Assembly (NCBI RefSeq): GCF_012290005.1
Contig: NZ_JAAXMS010000002.1
Span: 1,030,337-1,094,336, forward strand
Length of the DNA stretch: 64,000 bases
Source: Crateriforma spongiae
Lineage (GTDB): Bacteria > Planctomycetota > Planctomycetia > Pirellulales > Pirellulaceae
Direction of reading: 5' to 3'
The notes below the pieces were generated by a model, which was given only the letters and a program-made list of their open reading frames with translations, searched no databases and had not been told where the DNA came from. The position numbers and the translations under genes are program-made. Shown piece by piece: positions 55,651 to 64,000 of the stretch. How positions within the stretch are numbered: position 1 is the stretch's first letter; each line of letters begins with the position of its first letter.

Positions 55651-57192
55651 TCACCAGAATAATGCAAGAATCCGACGCCCCAAAGTTGACGTCGAAAGAC
55701 GCGGTGTCAGACACTCAACCAAGAGCCTGGGTAGTCGATTCACGAAAATTCCGAGGTTGATGCTCATGAGCGTCAATGCAACTAGAGAGACAAGCAGTTT
55801 ATCCTCGGGCAAGTAAACCATAAGTGCGAGCGAGAGAATTGCAATGATTGCAGATGCGAGGACACACGCCCATTGTGAACTTGGCCAGCGCATTTGATTT
55901 TTTGTCAGCCACCTCTTGGCGGCATGTTGGTTGAGGATTGCATCAGCGATACCCGCAAGCATGAGGGCATAGCCGACTCCAATCGTCCCGGTCATTGGAA
56001 GCATTACAAACGTTCCAAGAATTGCAATGACGCCTGAAAGCGAGGAAATTAGGGCTTGTGCTTTTGTAAGATTGTTCCCCTGTATCACAGCTGTTGCTGG
56101 CTGAACTAACGCGTAGACAAGGACGGGGATTGACAGCAGTGCGAAAAGCGTTGGGTCAAAGGCAACTTTTCCGCGAGTCCAAATTTCGAAGAATGGCTCC
56201 ACCGTTGCTTGCATTAGCACAATCCCGGGGGCTATCAAACCAACGACAAAGATCCAGACAGTCGCGAATGCTGCATCCGTTCGCGGTTGGTCCCTTAAAC
56301 TTACGAATCGCATTAGCTCTGGCATCATTGGACTAGTGATTGTACCCAATCCTTGTTGTGCAACATTGGCTACTGTTCGAGTCGTTGCAAACGCAGTTAG
56401 TTCCGCTGGCCCGACTACGGGGGCAATCATCAATCGTATGCCCTGCTGGCGCATCATCTCGATGCCGGATTTGAAAGTCAGCACCTGTGAGTTCCAGAAC
56501 ATTGAAAAGCCGAGTTTCCAGCTAGCTCTCCATCTCGCCTTCATTTGGTCAATTGTTCTGCGACGTAAATCGGCGATAGTGATCAGCATTAGCAAAAAGC
56601 CAACGACTGCCGTCGTCAACGCAACAGTGACTACGTTCGCTCCCAGGGGCAGCACTATGAGTGGAGTGAGCACCCTGAAAAGTGCATCTACAACTCCCCA
56701 TGACGTCGCTCGAGCAAAATTCCCCGTCGCATAGGCTCCGCGGATCCAGATTCCGGCCCAAGTTCGAATAAGGCCACTTCCAAGTGCTAGCGCAAGAAAA
56801 GCAAGGGAAGCTGTAGCCCGGTCGTCTGTCTCAACACCAAGCGAATTTCCCGAAGAATAGATGCCCGCAGCAACCAGTGTCGCTAGCAAAAGCTCCAGCA
56901 AGGTGTAGAGCATTCCAATACGAACGCCTGAATGCAGTTGCGTTGCAAACCTTCGTGGTTTGGGGCCAACCGTTTGCAATAGTTCAAATCCAACGTAGTC
57001 TTGAAAACACTGGCCTGGAATTTGAAGTAGAGCAACGGCGGCGATGACCGCGATCCATAATCCGTAGTCTTCCGCGCTCCAAAAAGTAAGATAAACGGGC
57101 GTTGCGACCACCTGTGCGACGATTCCGACTCCCAAACGAATCCAAGTCGCAATCGTGCCTTTCAATAGTCTTGTTGACGTCGAGCTTGTCAT
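55651..57192 (-). CDS. Wzx-like polysaccharide flippase
   Basis: About 513 residues with twelve or so hydrophobic segments (TIATWIRLGVGIVAQVVATPVYL, LWIAVIAAVALLQIPGQCF, VVTVALTTAVVGFLLMLITIA, VIAILGTFVMLPMTGTIGVGYALMLAG). This is the polysaccharide-synthesis/MOP-superfamily topology. It would flip the undecaprenyl-linked repeat unit across the inner membrane. ATG 57192 is preferred because the longer frame to 57501 adds about 100 residues of non-membrane, Cys-rich text without conservation. It pairs with the polymerase candidate two genes on. Confidence 0.85.
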   Translation of the reverse strand: MTSSTSTRLLKGTIATWIRLGVGIVAQVVATPVYLTFWSAEDYGLWIAVIAAVALLQIPGQCFQDYVGFELLQTVGPKPRRFATQLHSGVRIGMLYTLLELLLATLVAAGIYSSGNSLGVETDDRATASLAFLALALGSGLIRTWAGIWIRGAYATGNFARATSWGVVDALFRVLTPLIVLPLGANVVTVALTTAVVGFLLMLITIADLRRRTIDQMKARWRASWKLGFSMFWNSQVLTFKSGIEMMRQQGIRLMIAPVVGPAELTAFATTRTVANVAQQGLGTITSPMMPELMRFVSLRDQPRTDAAFATVWIFVVGLIAPGIVLMQATVEPFFEIWTRGKVAFDPTLFALLSIPVLVYALVQPATAVIQGNNLTKAQALISSLSGVIAILGTFVMLPMTGTIGVGYALMLAGIADAILNQHAAKRWLTKNQMRWPSSQWACVLASAIIAILSLALMVYLPEDKLLVSLVALTLMSINLGIFVNRLPRLLVECLTPRLSTSTLGRRILALFW

Positions 57193-57277
57193 GCGGATGA
57201 GGATCCCGCGCCCAATTCTTGATTCACACCTAACAGCAGTTGCATTCTTTGATATCGATTCGCGAGATAGAACCTGA

Positions 57278-58144
57278 TCATGGCTCTGCACTGTTTTGCA
57301 GGTCCCGCTGGGACAATTCTGGCACGTATCTCGTAACTTCATTTGGACGCGATGGTAGGGCACCAAACTGTAGTTTTCCATTCGCACCAAAGCGTGACCA
57401 CCATTCTTCGGCAAAGTCACGCAACCGACAGGGGTTGCCGCTACCGACATTTTCGATAGCAGGTTCTCCTGGTGCAATGTCGTCGCGGACAACACTGTCA
57501 ACGATCTTTTTAGCGACTTCGGTTACGGAGACAAAATCGCGAACCTGATTGCCCGATGTCATGGGAAAATCGTTGCCGCTTTCCGCTGCTCGTTTCAAAG
57601 ACGGCCAAAGCCGCGATTCAGCTTCGCCTTCTCCAAAGACCTGGAAAATCCGGTGAATCGACAGTCGCAAGTTTTCCTCTATGGCTAACTGACTGAATGC
57701 GATCGACGCTGCAGCCTTCGACGCCGGATAACTATGGGTAGGCTCGAGTGGAGCGTCCGGTGGGATGAACTCATAGCGTTCACCTGATCGACCGTACTCG
57801 AAGCAACTACCGGCTACGACAAACCGGTCAATTCCTGCGGAGATTGCTGTTCGAAACAGCGTTAACGGCGCAAGCACGTTCCACCTGATGCAATTCTCCA
57901 GCGTGTCATAGGGGACGTTTGCCGTGTGGGCCGCTAGGTGGACAACGGCATCGCACCCGCTGAACGCAGATTCAGGCACTTCGTCCAATGCCGAGTCGAT
58001 CCATGTGGGCTGCTTAGCAAGCGTGATTCGCGGCTTCGAAGTTGGTAGCCTTCGGAGCCCTATGACTTCATGGCCAGCCGCGTGAGCTTGGTTGACGAGG
58101 TGAGAACCGATAAACCCGGTCGCGCCGGTGACAAACAGTTTCAT
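57278..58144 (-). CDS. SDR sugar reductase, candidate CDP-ascarylose / CDP-abequose-type synthase
   Basis: 288 residues. Rossmann GATGFIGSHLV, VVHLAAHTANVPY, active-site SYPASKAAAS (Tyr-x3-Lys), and RDFVSVTEVAKKIV, all typical of the extended SDR sugar reductases that reduce the 4-keto group in 3,6-dideoxyhexose pathways (RfbJ/AscF-type). It directly follows, in transcription order, the epimerase and the rfbFGH genes. The presence of the epimerase points to the L-series product (CDP-ascarylose) rather than abequose. The actual sugar cannot be shown from sequence. ATG 58144 is clean. Separated by 389 bases from the epimerase, so a second promoter is possible. Confidence 0.7.
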   Translation of the reverse strand: MKLFVTGATGFIGSHLVNQAHAAGHEVIGLRRLPTSKPRITLAKQPTWIDSALDEVPESAFSGCDAVVHLAAHTANVPYDTLENCIRWNVLAPLTLFRTAISAGIDRFVVAGSCFEYGRSGERYEFIPPDAPLEPTHSYPASKAAASIAFSQLAIEENLRLSIHRIFQVFGEGEAESRLWPSLKRAAESGNDFPMTSGNQVRDFVSVTEVAKKIVDSVVRDDIAPGEPAIENVGSGNPCRLRDFAEEWWSRFGANGKLQFGALPSRPNEVTRYVPELSQRDLQNSAEP

Positions 58145-58533
58145 TGTTCGTGTTGATTCGAAAATACCGCTGGGCCTTTCTGCGACACGGCTAGCTGAAA
58201 CAAAGTGCTCGATGAGTGCAATTTAGTGTTCCCCGAAACGAGAAAAACGGAACACTGATCGTCGCTGATTGGCACTCGTCCAAAATTGACTTGCCCGCGT
58301 GTTGCGTTCGGGAATTGATTGGAACCGAACGATATCGCGTCGCGGCTAATGTCCTGTAAGCCGGTATGAGAGCCGGGACTAACGGCGTGTAATTTTATAA
58401 CGTTTAGAATTGGTGGTGAACGGTCATACGCTAGCAGCCGGTAAGGCGTACGAACCGGCGGCTAGCGCCTTGCCGCTCACTAAATTGGCAGCCCGCTCTG
58501 GTCCAAATGGGTAATGGCCGTGCCAAGGCAGAT
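58145..58533. other. Intergenic region inside the polysaccharide locus
   Basis: 389 bases with no gene, dominated in its right half by a hairpin-forming repeat. It might hold a promoter for the reductase and downstream genes. The left half has no recognisable element. Confidence 0.4.
58429..58467. repeat. Imperfect palindromic intergenic repeat (REP-like)
   Basis: CGCTAGC and GCTAGCG close a stem continued by GCCGGT / ACCGGC with one mismatch. Such GC-rich palindromes recur in planctomycete intergenic DNA. It could be a transcript-stabilising or processing element in the operon. Other copies in the genome cannot be seen here. Confidence 0.6.
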
Positions 58534-59076
58534 CTAGAACGGTGAATTGTATTCTTTCAATGTCGCGAACGCTCGATCACGATCCGAAACGATTGCCTCT
58601 TCACTTCCCCAGTCAAACCCGATGCTGTCCCATCGGATACCTGTGTCCGATTCGGGGGCATACTCGTGGTCGGTCTTGTAGACGACACAGGTGTTGTCTT
58701 CCAAACTTCTGAAACCGTGCGCAATGCCGATTGGAATCCATAGGACTTGCCGACCCGCGGCCGAGAGTTCCAAGCTGATCGCTTCCCGGTAGGTTGGCTC
58801 GTTCTTCCTTAAATCCACAAGCACATCGACAATCGATCCGCCGATGCAGTAGACAATCTTTTGATGGGCATGCGGCGGAACTTGGAAATGCATTCCACGG
58901 ATCACATTCGCATGTGAAACGGAGTAAAACTCTTCGCGGAGCTCAAATTGCAAACCGACGTCCGCGACCTGGCCGATGTGAAATGTCTTCACGAACTCGC
59001 CCCGCGGGTCGCCTGCGTGAAACGGATCTAGCAGATAGACACCAGTAAACTTTTGTGGTTGCCACTTTCCAATCAT
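58534..59076 (-). CDS. RmlC-like cupin epimerase, candidate CDP-3,6-dideoxyhexose 5-epimerase
   Basis: 180 residues, normal for the dTDP-4-dehydrorhamnose 3,5-epimerase fold. DPRGEFVKTFH, then VIRGMHFQVPPHAHQKIVYC holds the catalytic His and the Lys of the active site. VVYKTDHEYAPESDTGIRWD has the conserved Tyr/Asp region. RmlC itself acts on dTDP-sugars, but here the neighbours make CDP-3,6-dideoxy sugars, in which an RmlC-like protein (AscE in Yersinia) epimerises C-5 of the 4-keto intermediate. That makes it a likely AscE equivalent, not certain. Its ATG overlaps the rfbH stop (ATGA), showing tight coupling. Confidence 0.8.
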   Translation of the reverse strand: MIGKWQPQKFTGVYLLDPFHAGDPRGEFVKTFHIGQVADVGLQFELREEFYSVSHANVIRGMHFQVPPHAHQKIVYCIGGSIVDVLVDLRKNEPTYREAISLELSAAGRQVLWIPIGIAHGFRSLEDNTCVVYKTDHEYAPESDTGIRWDSIGFDWGSEEAIVSDRDRAFATLKEYNSPF

Positions 59077-60599
59077 GCGTTTGCGACCGTTGAACCCGTG
59101 GTGACTTCGTTCGCAAATTCGATGATTGAATCGACGATGTAGCCAAGCATCTCTTCCGTCAGCCCTGGGTAGGTTCCGGTGAACACGGTTTGATTCATGA
59201 TCTCGTCCGCACCCGTCATCTCTCCAACCACCCTGATTGCTCCCGGGTTGTCTTTCCGAAGCTGAACGAACGCCGGTTGACGGAGCAAGTTGCCGCCAAA
59301 CAACATGCGATTTCCGATCTTCTTTTCGTCAAGGAATCTCGCCAAATCGGTCCTCGTGAAGGGAGCATTCTCCCTGACCGACATTTTGAATCCGAACCAC
59401 GAGCAATCCGACCGGTTCCCGGTGCTGTCCCAACTGAAGCTGCCGTCCGAATTCCATCCCGTGGCATGGGTCGGCAGCGAAAACTCAATGTACTCTTCCA
59501 GTCCGGCCAAGCCCGACCGCAGTGTTTGCCAATTCCGCTTCCGTGCCTCAATGAACTCAGGCAGTTTCTTCAACTGTTCACTCCCGATCGCGGCTTGCGG
59601 ATCGAGCGGTTTTAAGTTGTAGCCCAAATGGCTGTAAATGTACTTGTGATCATAACCTTCAGGCAGTTCGCCCAATTGCCAACCAAACCGCTTGTTGCAA
59701 GTGTTGTCTTTGCCCGATGGGCACCAGCAATCACGCCCCCAATCGCGGAAACTTTCAACAAGCACCTTCAACGCCGCTTGGCCGACAATGTTGACGGCAC
59801 CGCCTTCGCCCAGAGTCAGGTGGTGAGGTGGATAGAAGCTTTGTGTGGAAAGATCACCGAAACTGCCGGTGTACTTTGTGAGCGATCCATCTTCATTGCG
59901 TTCCGCCTTCGGATACTGCGGCAGCAGCGAAGAATCGGCACTGAGGGTGTAACTGCAACCCAGCGCATCGCAGTTGTCCTCAATCAACCACAGGTCGTAA
60001 TCACGGCAGAATTGCAGGGTGGTGCTGAGGTCAAACGGATTGCCTAGCGCGTGAGCCATCATCACCGCCTTGGTTTTCCCGGGAACATAGGCGTCTTCCA
60101 GCTGCTCGCATTTGGCGTTTCCCGTGACGGGATCCGCGTCAATGAAGACCGCGGTGGCCCCGCACTGAATGATGGGTGCGACCGTGGTTGGAAAGCCCGC
60201 CGCCACGGTGATGATCTCATCGCCGGGGCAGATTCGCTTTTCTGCCGGAAGCTTGTGGCTGGTGAGAGCCGAAAGAGCGACCAAGTTTGCGCTGGACCCC
60301 GAGTTCACCAACAAAGATCGACGGACATCCAGAAAATCAGCGAGCGAGTTTTCGAACTTTTCTCCTTCTTTCCCAAGCGTCAACCAAAAATCGAGCATCG
60401 AACCAACCCCTGCTTCGACTTCGTCTTCGGTGAAGACGCGACCGGCGTAGGGGATGTTGGTTTCTCCCGGGACAAATTTGGGAGCGCTGGCATCATACGC
60501 AGGACGATTTTGACCGTGGGTTCGTCGTGAGTATTCCCGTGTCAACTTTAGGATCTGCTCACGAATTTCTTCAGTTGCTAAATTGTCGCTTGGATTCAT
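59073..60599 (-). CDS. rfbH: CDP-4-keto-6-deoxyglucose 3-dehydrase (E1), PMP and [2Fe-2S] dependent
   Basis: 508 residues. Fold-type I aminotransferase-like, with VNSGSSANLVALSAL and EDNCDALGCSYT. The PMP-binding segment STQSFYPPHHLTLGEGG has His where PLP enzymes have the Schiff-base Lys, the hallmark of the 3-dehydrase. The iron-sulfur ligands are present: Cys in EDNC and a CWC...C cluster (C-x-C-x7-C). The enzyme removes the 3-hydroxyl of the CDP sugar with electrons from a reductase (E3). There are 80 residues between the first and second Cys, whereas I recall 57 for the Yersinia enzyme, so an insertion of about 23 residues (AERNEDGSLTKYT region) seems present. Operon partner to rfbF/rfbG; E3 is not in the window. 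Confidence 0.92.
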   Translation of the reverse strand: MNPSDNLATEEIREQILKLTREYSRRTHGQNRPAYDASAPKFVPGETNIPYAGRVFTEDEVEAGVGSMLDFWLTLGKEGEKFENSLADFLDVRRSLLVNSGSSANLVALSALTSHKLPAEKRICPGDEIITVAAGFPTTVAPIIQCGATAVFIDADPVTGNAKCEQLEDAYVPGKTKAVMMAHALGNPFDLSTTLQFCRDYDLWLIEDNCDALGCSYTLSADSSLLPQYPKAERNEDGSLTKYTGSFGDLSTQSFYPPHHLTLGEGGAVNIVGQAALKVLVESFRDWGRDCWCPSGKDNTCNKRFGWQLGELPEGYDHKYIYSHLGYNLKPLDPQAAIGSEQLKKLPEFIEARKRNWQTLRSGLAGLEEYIEFSLPTHATGWNSDGSFSWDSTGNRSDCSWFGFKMSVRENAPFTRTDLARFLDEKKIGNRMLFGGNLLRQPAFVQLRKDNPGAIRVVGEMTGADEIMNQTVFTGTYPGLTEEMLGYIVDSIIEFANEVTTGSTVANA

Positions 60600-60649
60600 A
60601 TTGTCAACGGTCGTGATGGGGTGGCGAATCAGTTCGACGGGCTAGAAGC

Positions 60650-61750
60650 CTATCCCACACTATTCTCGGAGGCCCAGTTTCGTCCTGACTGCAGGGCATC
60701 TTGTTCGTATTCGTCGATCTGGCTGGATGTGAGATCAGCAGGATTGCCGCCGTTATGATTGCCTAGATACCACTGGACGGTTTTCTGAATCGTGGTTTTA
60801 AAGTCCCAAGTGGGCTGCCAGCTCAACAAGTGAAATGCTTTGTCGATAGCTAGATTCAGCTTGGACGCTTCATGTGGAGCGTTTGGATCGGATGCGTCGA
60901 GCCATTCGCCACCCGTCGATGCGAGCACCTCTTGGACGACTTGCAGGACGGTTCGGTTGCTAGTCAGCGAGGGACCAAAATTGAAAGCGTCACAAAATTG
61001 GCATTGGCTCGCATCCATGTTTGCAGCCAACCAAAGGTAACCTGAAAGCGGCTCCAAGACGTGCTGCCAGGGCCGAGTTGCGGTCCGATTTCGAACCGGG
61101 ACGGGCTGCTTTGCGAAGATTGCCCGAAAAACATCGGGAATGATTCGATCGCTTGCCCAGTCACCGCCGCCGATCACATTTCCTGCTCGGGCCGATGCAA
61201 CATCGATTAGTGAATCACCAGCAAAGTATGAATTTCGGTAGGAACTGACCACCAGTTCCGCACATCCTTTTGACGCACTGTAAGGATCATGGCCACCCAT
61301 CGGATCATTCTCTCGATAGGCATGCAGCCACTCTCGGTTTTCGTAACACTTGTCGGTGGTAACCACCACAGTTCTGCAAGGCCCGCTCAATTGACGCAGT
61401 GCATCGAGCAAATGAACCGTTCCCATCACGTTGGTGGCAAAGGTGTCCACTGGGATCTCGAACGAAAAACGTACCAGTGGCTGTGCGGCCAAGTGAAACA
61501 CGTAATCTGGCTTGGCAGCGAGAAGTGCATCCCGCAACGCACTTGCGTCACGAACATCACCCCGACTGTCGGATGCGATGCGTGACGGCAACCCGAGCTG
61601 ATCAAAGAGGGTTTCGTGGGGTTGAGGGTCCAGTGCGAAGCCATGAACGTTGGCGCCCAGTCGCAGTAACCACTGACACAGCCAGCTTCCCTTGAAGCCT
61701 GTATGCCCGGTCAAAAAAACCGATCGATTGCGGAAAGCGTTGTTAAACAT
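60650..61750 (-). CDS. rfbG: CDP-glucose 4,6-dehydratase
   Basis: 366 residues, the normal length. SDR of the RfbG type: GHTGFKGSWLCQWLL, VFHLAAQPLVRFSFEIP, TTDKCYENREW, and active-site DPYSASKGCAELVV (Tyr-x3-Lys), followed by AGNVIGGGDWASDRIIPDV, which is diagnostic. It makes CDP-4-keto-6-deoxyglucose, the substrate of the 3-dehydrase encoded next. 50 bases separate it from rfbH and 77 from rfbF, so it is a cotranscribed cassette. Cytoplasmic. Confidence 0.94.
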   Translation of the reverse strand: MFNNAFRNRSVFLTGHTGFKGSWLCQWLLRLGANVHGFALDPQPHETLFDQLGLPSRIASDSRGDVRDASALRDALLAAKPDYVFHLAAQPLVRFSFEIPVDTFATNVMGTVHLLDALRQLSGPCRTVVVTTDKCYENREWLHAYRENDPMGGHDPYSASKGCAELVVSSYRNSYFAGDSLIDVASARAGNVIGGGDWASDRIIPDVFRAIFAKQPVPVRNRTATRPWQHVLEPLSGYLWLAANMDASQCQFCDAFNFGPSLTSNRTVLQVVQEVLASTGGEWLDASDPNAPHEASKLNLAIDKAFHLLSWQPTWDFKTTIQKTVQWYLGNHNGGNPADLTSSQIDEYEQDALQSGRNWASENSVG

Positions 61751-61827
61751 AGTTAGAAAGCAGCATGAGAATCATCATCAACGAGGCAAGGAAAGCCTGA
61801 CGCCCCCGTGACGACACAGCTGGAATC

Positions 61828-62661
61828 CTATCCCACATTCACCCTGGCGGACGAATCCCAGGTTTTCCATGGGGCGTTTCCCGCTTCCCACAGTTTCTCA
61901 AGTTCGTTCTTATCACGAAGTGTATCCATCGGCCGCCAAAAGCCGTCGTGTCGGTAGGCTGCCAATTGGTTGTCTTTAGCCAGTGTTTCAAGCGGACCAC
62001 GCTCCCAAATGGTTTCGTCCCCTTCTTCGACATAGTCGATCGCTTTGGGATCAAGCACAAAGAAGCCACCATTGATCCAGGCACCGTCGCCAACAGGCTT
62101 TTCCTGGAACTGCTTGACCAAGTTCGAATCGTCTTCTGAGAAACCCATGGTGCCATAGCGTCCCGGTGGCTGTACTGCTGTGACGGTGGCAAGCTTGCCT
62201 TGATCATCGTGAAACCGTATCAGATCTCCGATATCGACATCGGAAACCCCATCCCCATAGGTAAAGCAAAAGGGCTCGTCGTTGAGGTAGCGACGAACCC
62301 GCGCCAGTCTTCCTCCAGTCATCGTTTCATCGCCGGTGTCGACAACAGTGACACGCCATGGTTCACCATGGCGTGTATGGACTTCAATTGAATTACGTGA
62401 AACGTCAAAAGTAATGTCCGACGTGTGCAAAAAATAGTTCGCGAAATACTCCTTGATCACATAGCCCTTGTAGCCCGCACAGATAATAAAATCATTGATT
62501 CCATGCGAAGAATACATCTTCAGGATATGCCACAGAATTGGCCGGCCTCCGATTTCCACCATCGGCTTGGGCTTAAGGTGTGTTTCTTCGGAGATCCGAG
62601 TCCCCAAGCCGCCGGCCAAAACCACAGCTTTCGTCGAGTTATTGTGGATTGAGTTTCTCAT
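61828..62661 (-). CDS. rfbF: Glucose-1-phosphate cytidylyltransferase
   Basis: About 277 residues. Nucleotidyltransferase fold with [56 protein letters not shown] and [28 protein letters not shown]-type text, all RfbF signatures. It makes CDP-glucose from CTP and glucose-1-phosphate, the first step to CDP-dideoxyhexoses. ATG 62661 is chosen over the TTG at 62676. First member of the rfbFGH set in transcription order; 81 bases after gmd. Confidence 0.94.
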   Translation of the reverse strand: MRNSIHNNSTKAVVLAGGLGTRISEETHLKPKPMVEIGGRPILWHILKMYSSHGINDFIICAGYKGYVIKEYFANYFLHTSDITFDVSRNSIEVHTRHGEPWRVTVVDTGDETMTGGRLARVRRYLNDEPFCFTYGDGVSDVDIGDLIRFHDDQGKLATVTAVQPPGRYGTMGFSEDDSNLVKQFQEKPVGDGAWINGGFFVLDPKAIDYVEEGDETIWERGPLETLAKDNQLAAYRHDGFWRPMDTLRDKNELEKLWEAGNAPWKTWDSSARVNVG

Positions 62662-62742
62662 TGTGATTGCTGGCAAAAGAATGATGCTGTCGCGACGTAG
62701 AAACAGGTGGGTGTATGCGTCAATCGCTGGTCTGTCATGCTG

Positions 62743-63861
62743 CTACTCCGCCGCCATGCTTACCGTATGTCCGTGTTGCTCTAACAGAGCGTGGCGGCGG
62801 GCGATGCCGAGGTCGCTGGTGACCATTTCGTCGCACATTTCCTCCACCGTGATTTCGGGTTGCCAGCCGAGGCGGTCTTTGGCTTTGGTGGGATCGCCAA
62901 GCAGTGTTTCGACTTCCGCCGGACGGAAGTATCGCGGGTCGACCCGGACGATGACGTCGCCCGCCTTTACCGCGGGCGCCTTCGACGCGTCGGTCACCGC
63001 CGTGACCGTGGCAATCTCGCCGAGTCCCGCACCGCTGAACTCGACCTCCATCCCCGCGTAGTGCGCCGACATCCGCACAAACTCTCGCACGCTGATCTGC
63101 TTGCCCGTCGCAATGACGAAGTCCTCGGCACTGTCCTGCTGCAACATCATCCATTGCATCCGCACGTAGTCCTTGGCGTGCCCCCAATCCCTGAGCGCGT
63201 CCATGTTGCCGAGGTACAGGCAGGGCTCAAGGCCCTGGGCAATGTTGGCCATCCCGCGGGTGATCTTGCGAGTCACAAACGTTTCGCCGCGACGCGGTGA
63301 TTCGTGATTGAACAAAATCCCATTACACGCATACATCCCGTACGATTCGCGATAGTTGATCGTGATCCAGTACGCATACAATTTGGCACAGGCGTACGGC
63401 GAACGCGGGTAAAACGGCGTGGTCTCCCGTTGCGGGATCTCTTGGACCAGGCCGAACAATTCCGAGGTGCTGGCTTGGTAAAAACGCGTCTTCTTTTCCA
63501 GTCCCAAAAACCGAATCGCTTCCAATAGCCGTAACGTCCCCATCCCATCGACATCGGCGGTGTATTCGGGCGATTCAAACGACACCGCCACATGCGACTG
63601 GGCACCGAGATTGTAAACCTCATCGGGCTGCACTTCGTGCAAGATCCGCGTCAGGTTCGATGTGTCGGTCAGGTCGCCATAATGCAGTTTGAATCGTTGC
63701 TGTTCGGCATGGGGCGATTGATAGATATGGTCCACGCGGTCGGTGTTGAACGAGGACGCACGACGCTTGATGCCGTGAACCTCATAGCCTTTTTCCAGCA
63801 AAAACTCCGCCAGATAGGAGCCGTCTTGGCCGGTGACGCCGGTGATGAGAGCTTTTTTCAT
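62743..63861 (-). CDS. gmd: GDP-mannose 4,6-dehydratase
   Basis: 372 residues. [46 protein letters not shown], and [13 protein letters not shown] (Tyr-x3-Lys) are textbook GMD motifs. Mid-protein [13 protein letters not shown] supplies the tetramer/cofactor-binding loop. It yields GDP-4-keto-6-deoxymannose, leading to GDP-L-fucose, D-rhamnose or perosamine; the partner enzyme is not in the window (it may lie beyond the right edge). It is the first gene seen of the locus in transcription order. Confidence 0.94.
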   Translation of the reverse strand: MKKALITGVTGQDGSYLAEFLLEKGYEVHGIKRRASSFNTDRVDHIYQSPHAEQQRFKLHYGDLTDTSNLTRILHEVQPDEVYNLGAQSHVAVSFESPEYTADVDGMGTLRLLEAIRFLGLEKKTRFYQASTSELFGLVQEIPQRETTPFYPRSPYACAKLYAYWITINYRESYGMYACNGILFNHESPRRGETFVTRKITRGMANIAQGLEPCLYLGNMDALRDWGHAKDYVRMQWMMLQQDSAEDFVIATGKQISVREFVRMSAHYAGMEVEFSGAGLGEIATVTAVTDASKAPAVKAGDVIVRVDPRYFRPAEVETLLGDPTKAKDRLGWQPEITVEEMCDEMVTSDLGIARRHALLEQHGHTVSMAAE

Positions 63862-64000
63862 TTTTTAAGTGGCGAGGGGAGAGTTGCGAGGGGCGAGGAG
63901 CGATTTTCTTGTGACTCGCGACTAGCCGCTCGCTACTTTCTCTAACCGCTACTCTCTTTTGTGTCGTTGAATCAATGCCCCCAGCATTCGGCCGAGCTGC
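63862..64000. repeat. Low-complexity purine-rich region at the window edge
   Basis: Short interrupted repeats of GGCGAGG/GCGAGGGG, then GACTAGCCGCTCGCTAC, lie upstream of gmd and resemble the CTAGCCACT repeat at 38.37 kb. No gene or clear promoter is seen before the window ends. Confidence 0.4.

Overview
The window reads as a chromosome segment from a marine planctomycete, most likely Pirellulaceae (Rhodopirellula-like). The basis is the mix of gene types: a sulfatase beside algal-polysaccharide glycosidases, several PEP-CTERM proteins, a giant protein with an LEPRxLL-like leader, Calx-beta modules and a dockerin, weak or absent Shine-Dalgarno sites, and occasional GTG/TTG starts. The genus cannot be fixed from this sequence alone.

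Region 1 (1-7.8 kb) is a catabolic neighbourhood. It holds the end of a zinc-type dehydrogenase, a GH117 3,6-anhydro-L-galactosidase, a GH95 alpha-L-fucosidase/galactosidase, a type I sulfatase and a SASA-type esterase. Together these suggest breakdown of a sulfated red- or brown-algal polysaccharide. Region 2 (7.8-15.7 kb) has tRNA-Arg(CCU), a vanadium-haloperoxidase-family protein with PEP-CTERM, a large cytoplasmic-looking protein with DUF7309/DUF6930-like parts, a TPR-sulfotransferase, a metzincin-type protease and a PEP-CTERM protein. Region 3 (15.8-31.3 kb) is one reverse-strand gene for a protein of about 5,170 residues: some 20 Calx-beta-like modules with inserted PPC-like, beta-propeller-like and VWA domains, ending in a dockerin.

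Region 4 (32.5-41.0 kb) holds an O-antigen ligase/polymerase with TPRs, a small secreted protein, another PEP-CTERM protein, a membrane-anchored trypsin-like protease, a VanZ-family protein and a WcaI-like glycosyltransferase. That glycosyltransferase carries an in-frame 99-bp tandem repeat.

Region 5 (41.2-63.9 kb) is a long reverse-strand surface-polysaccharide locus. In transcription order it contains gmd, the CDP-3,6-dideoxyhexose genes rfbF-rfbG-rfbH, an RmlC-like epimerase, an SDR reductase, a Wzx-like flippase, a GT2, a GT4, a Wzy-like polymerase candidate, a CgeB-like GT, three more GT4 enzymes, an FkbM methyltransferase and a UDP-glucuronate 4-epimerase. The combination of epimerase and reductase downstream of rfbFGH is the layout expected for CDP-ascarylose or a related 3,6-dideoxy-L-hexose. 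The distal part of the locus has been hit by an IS3-family element (ends and 4-bp duplication visible), a decayed ISL3-family transposase and a broken glycosyltransferase tail, so it looks like a recombination-prone, recently remodelled end. No CRISPR array, rRNA or prophage was seen.
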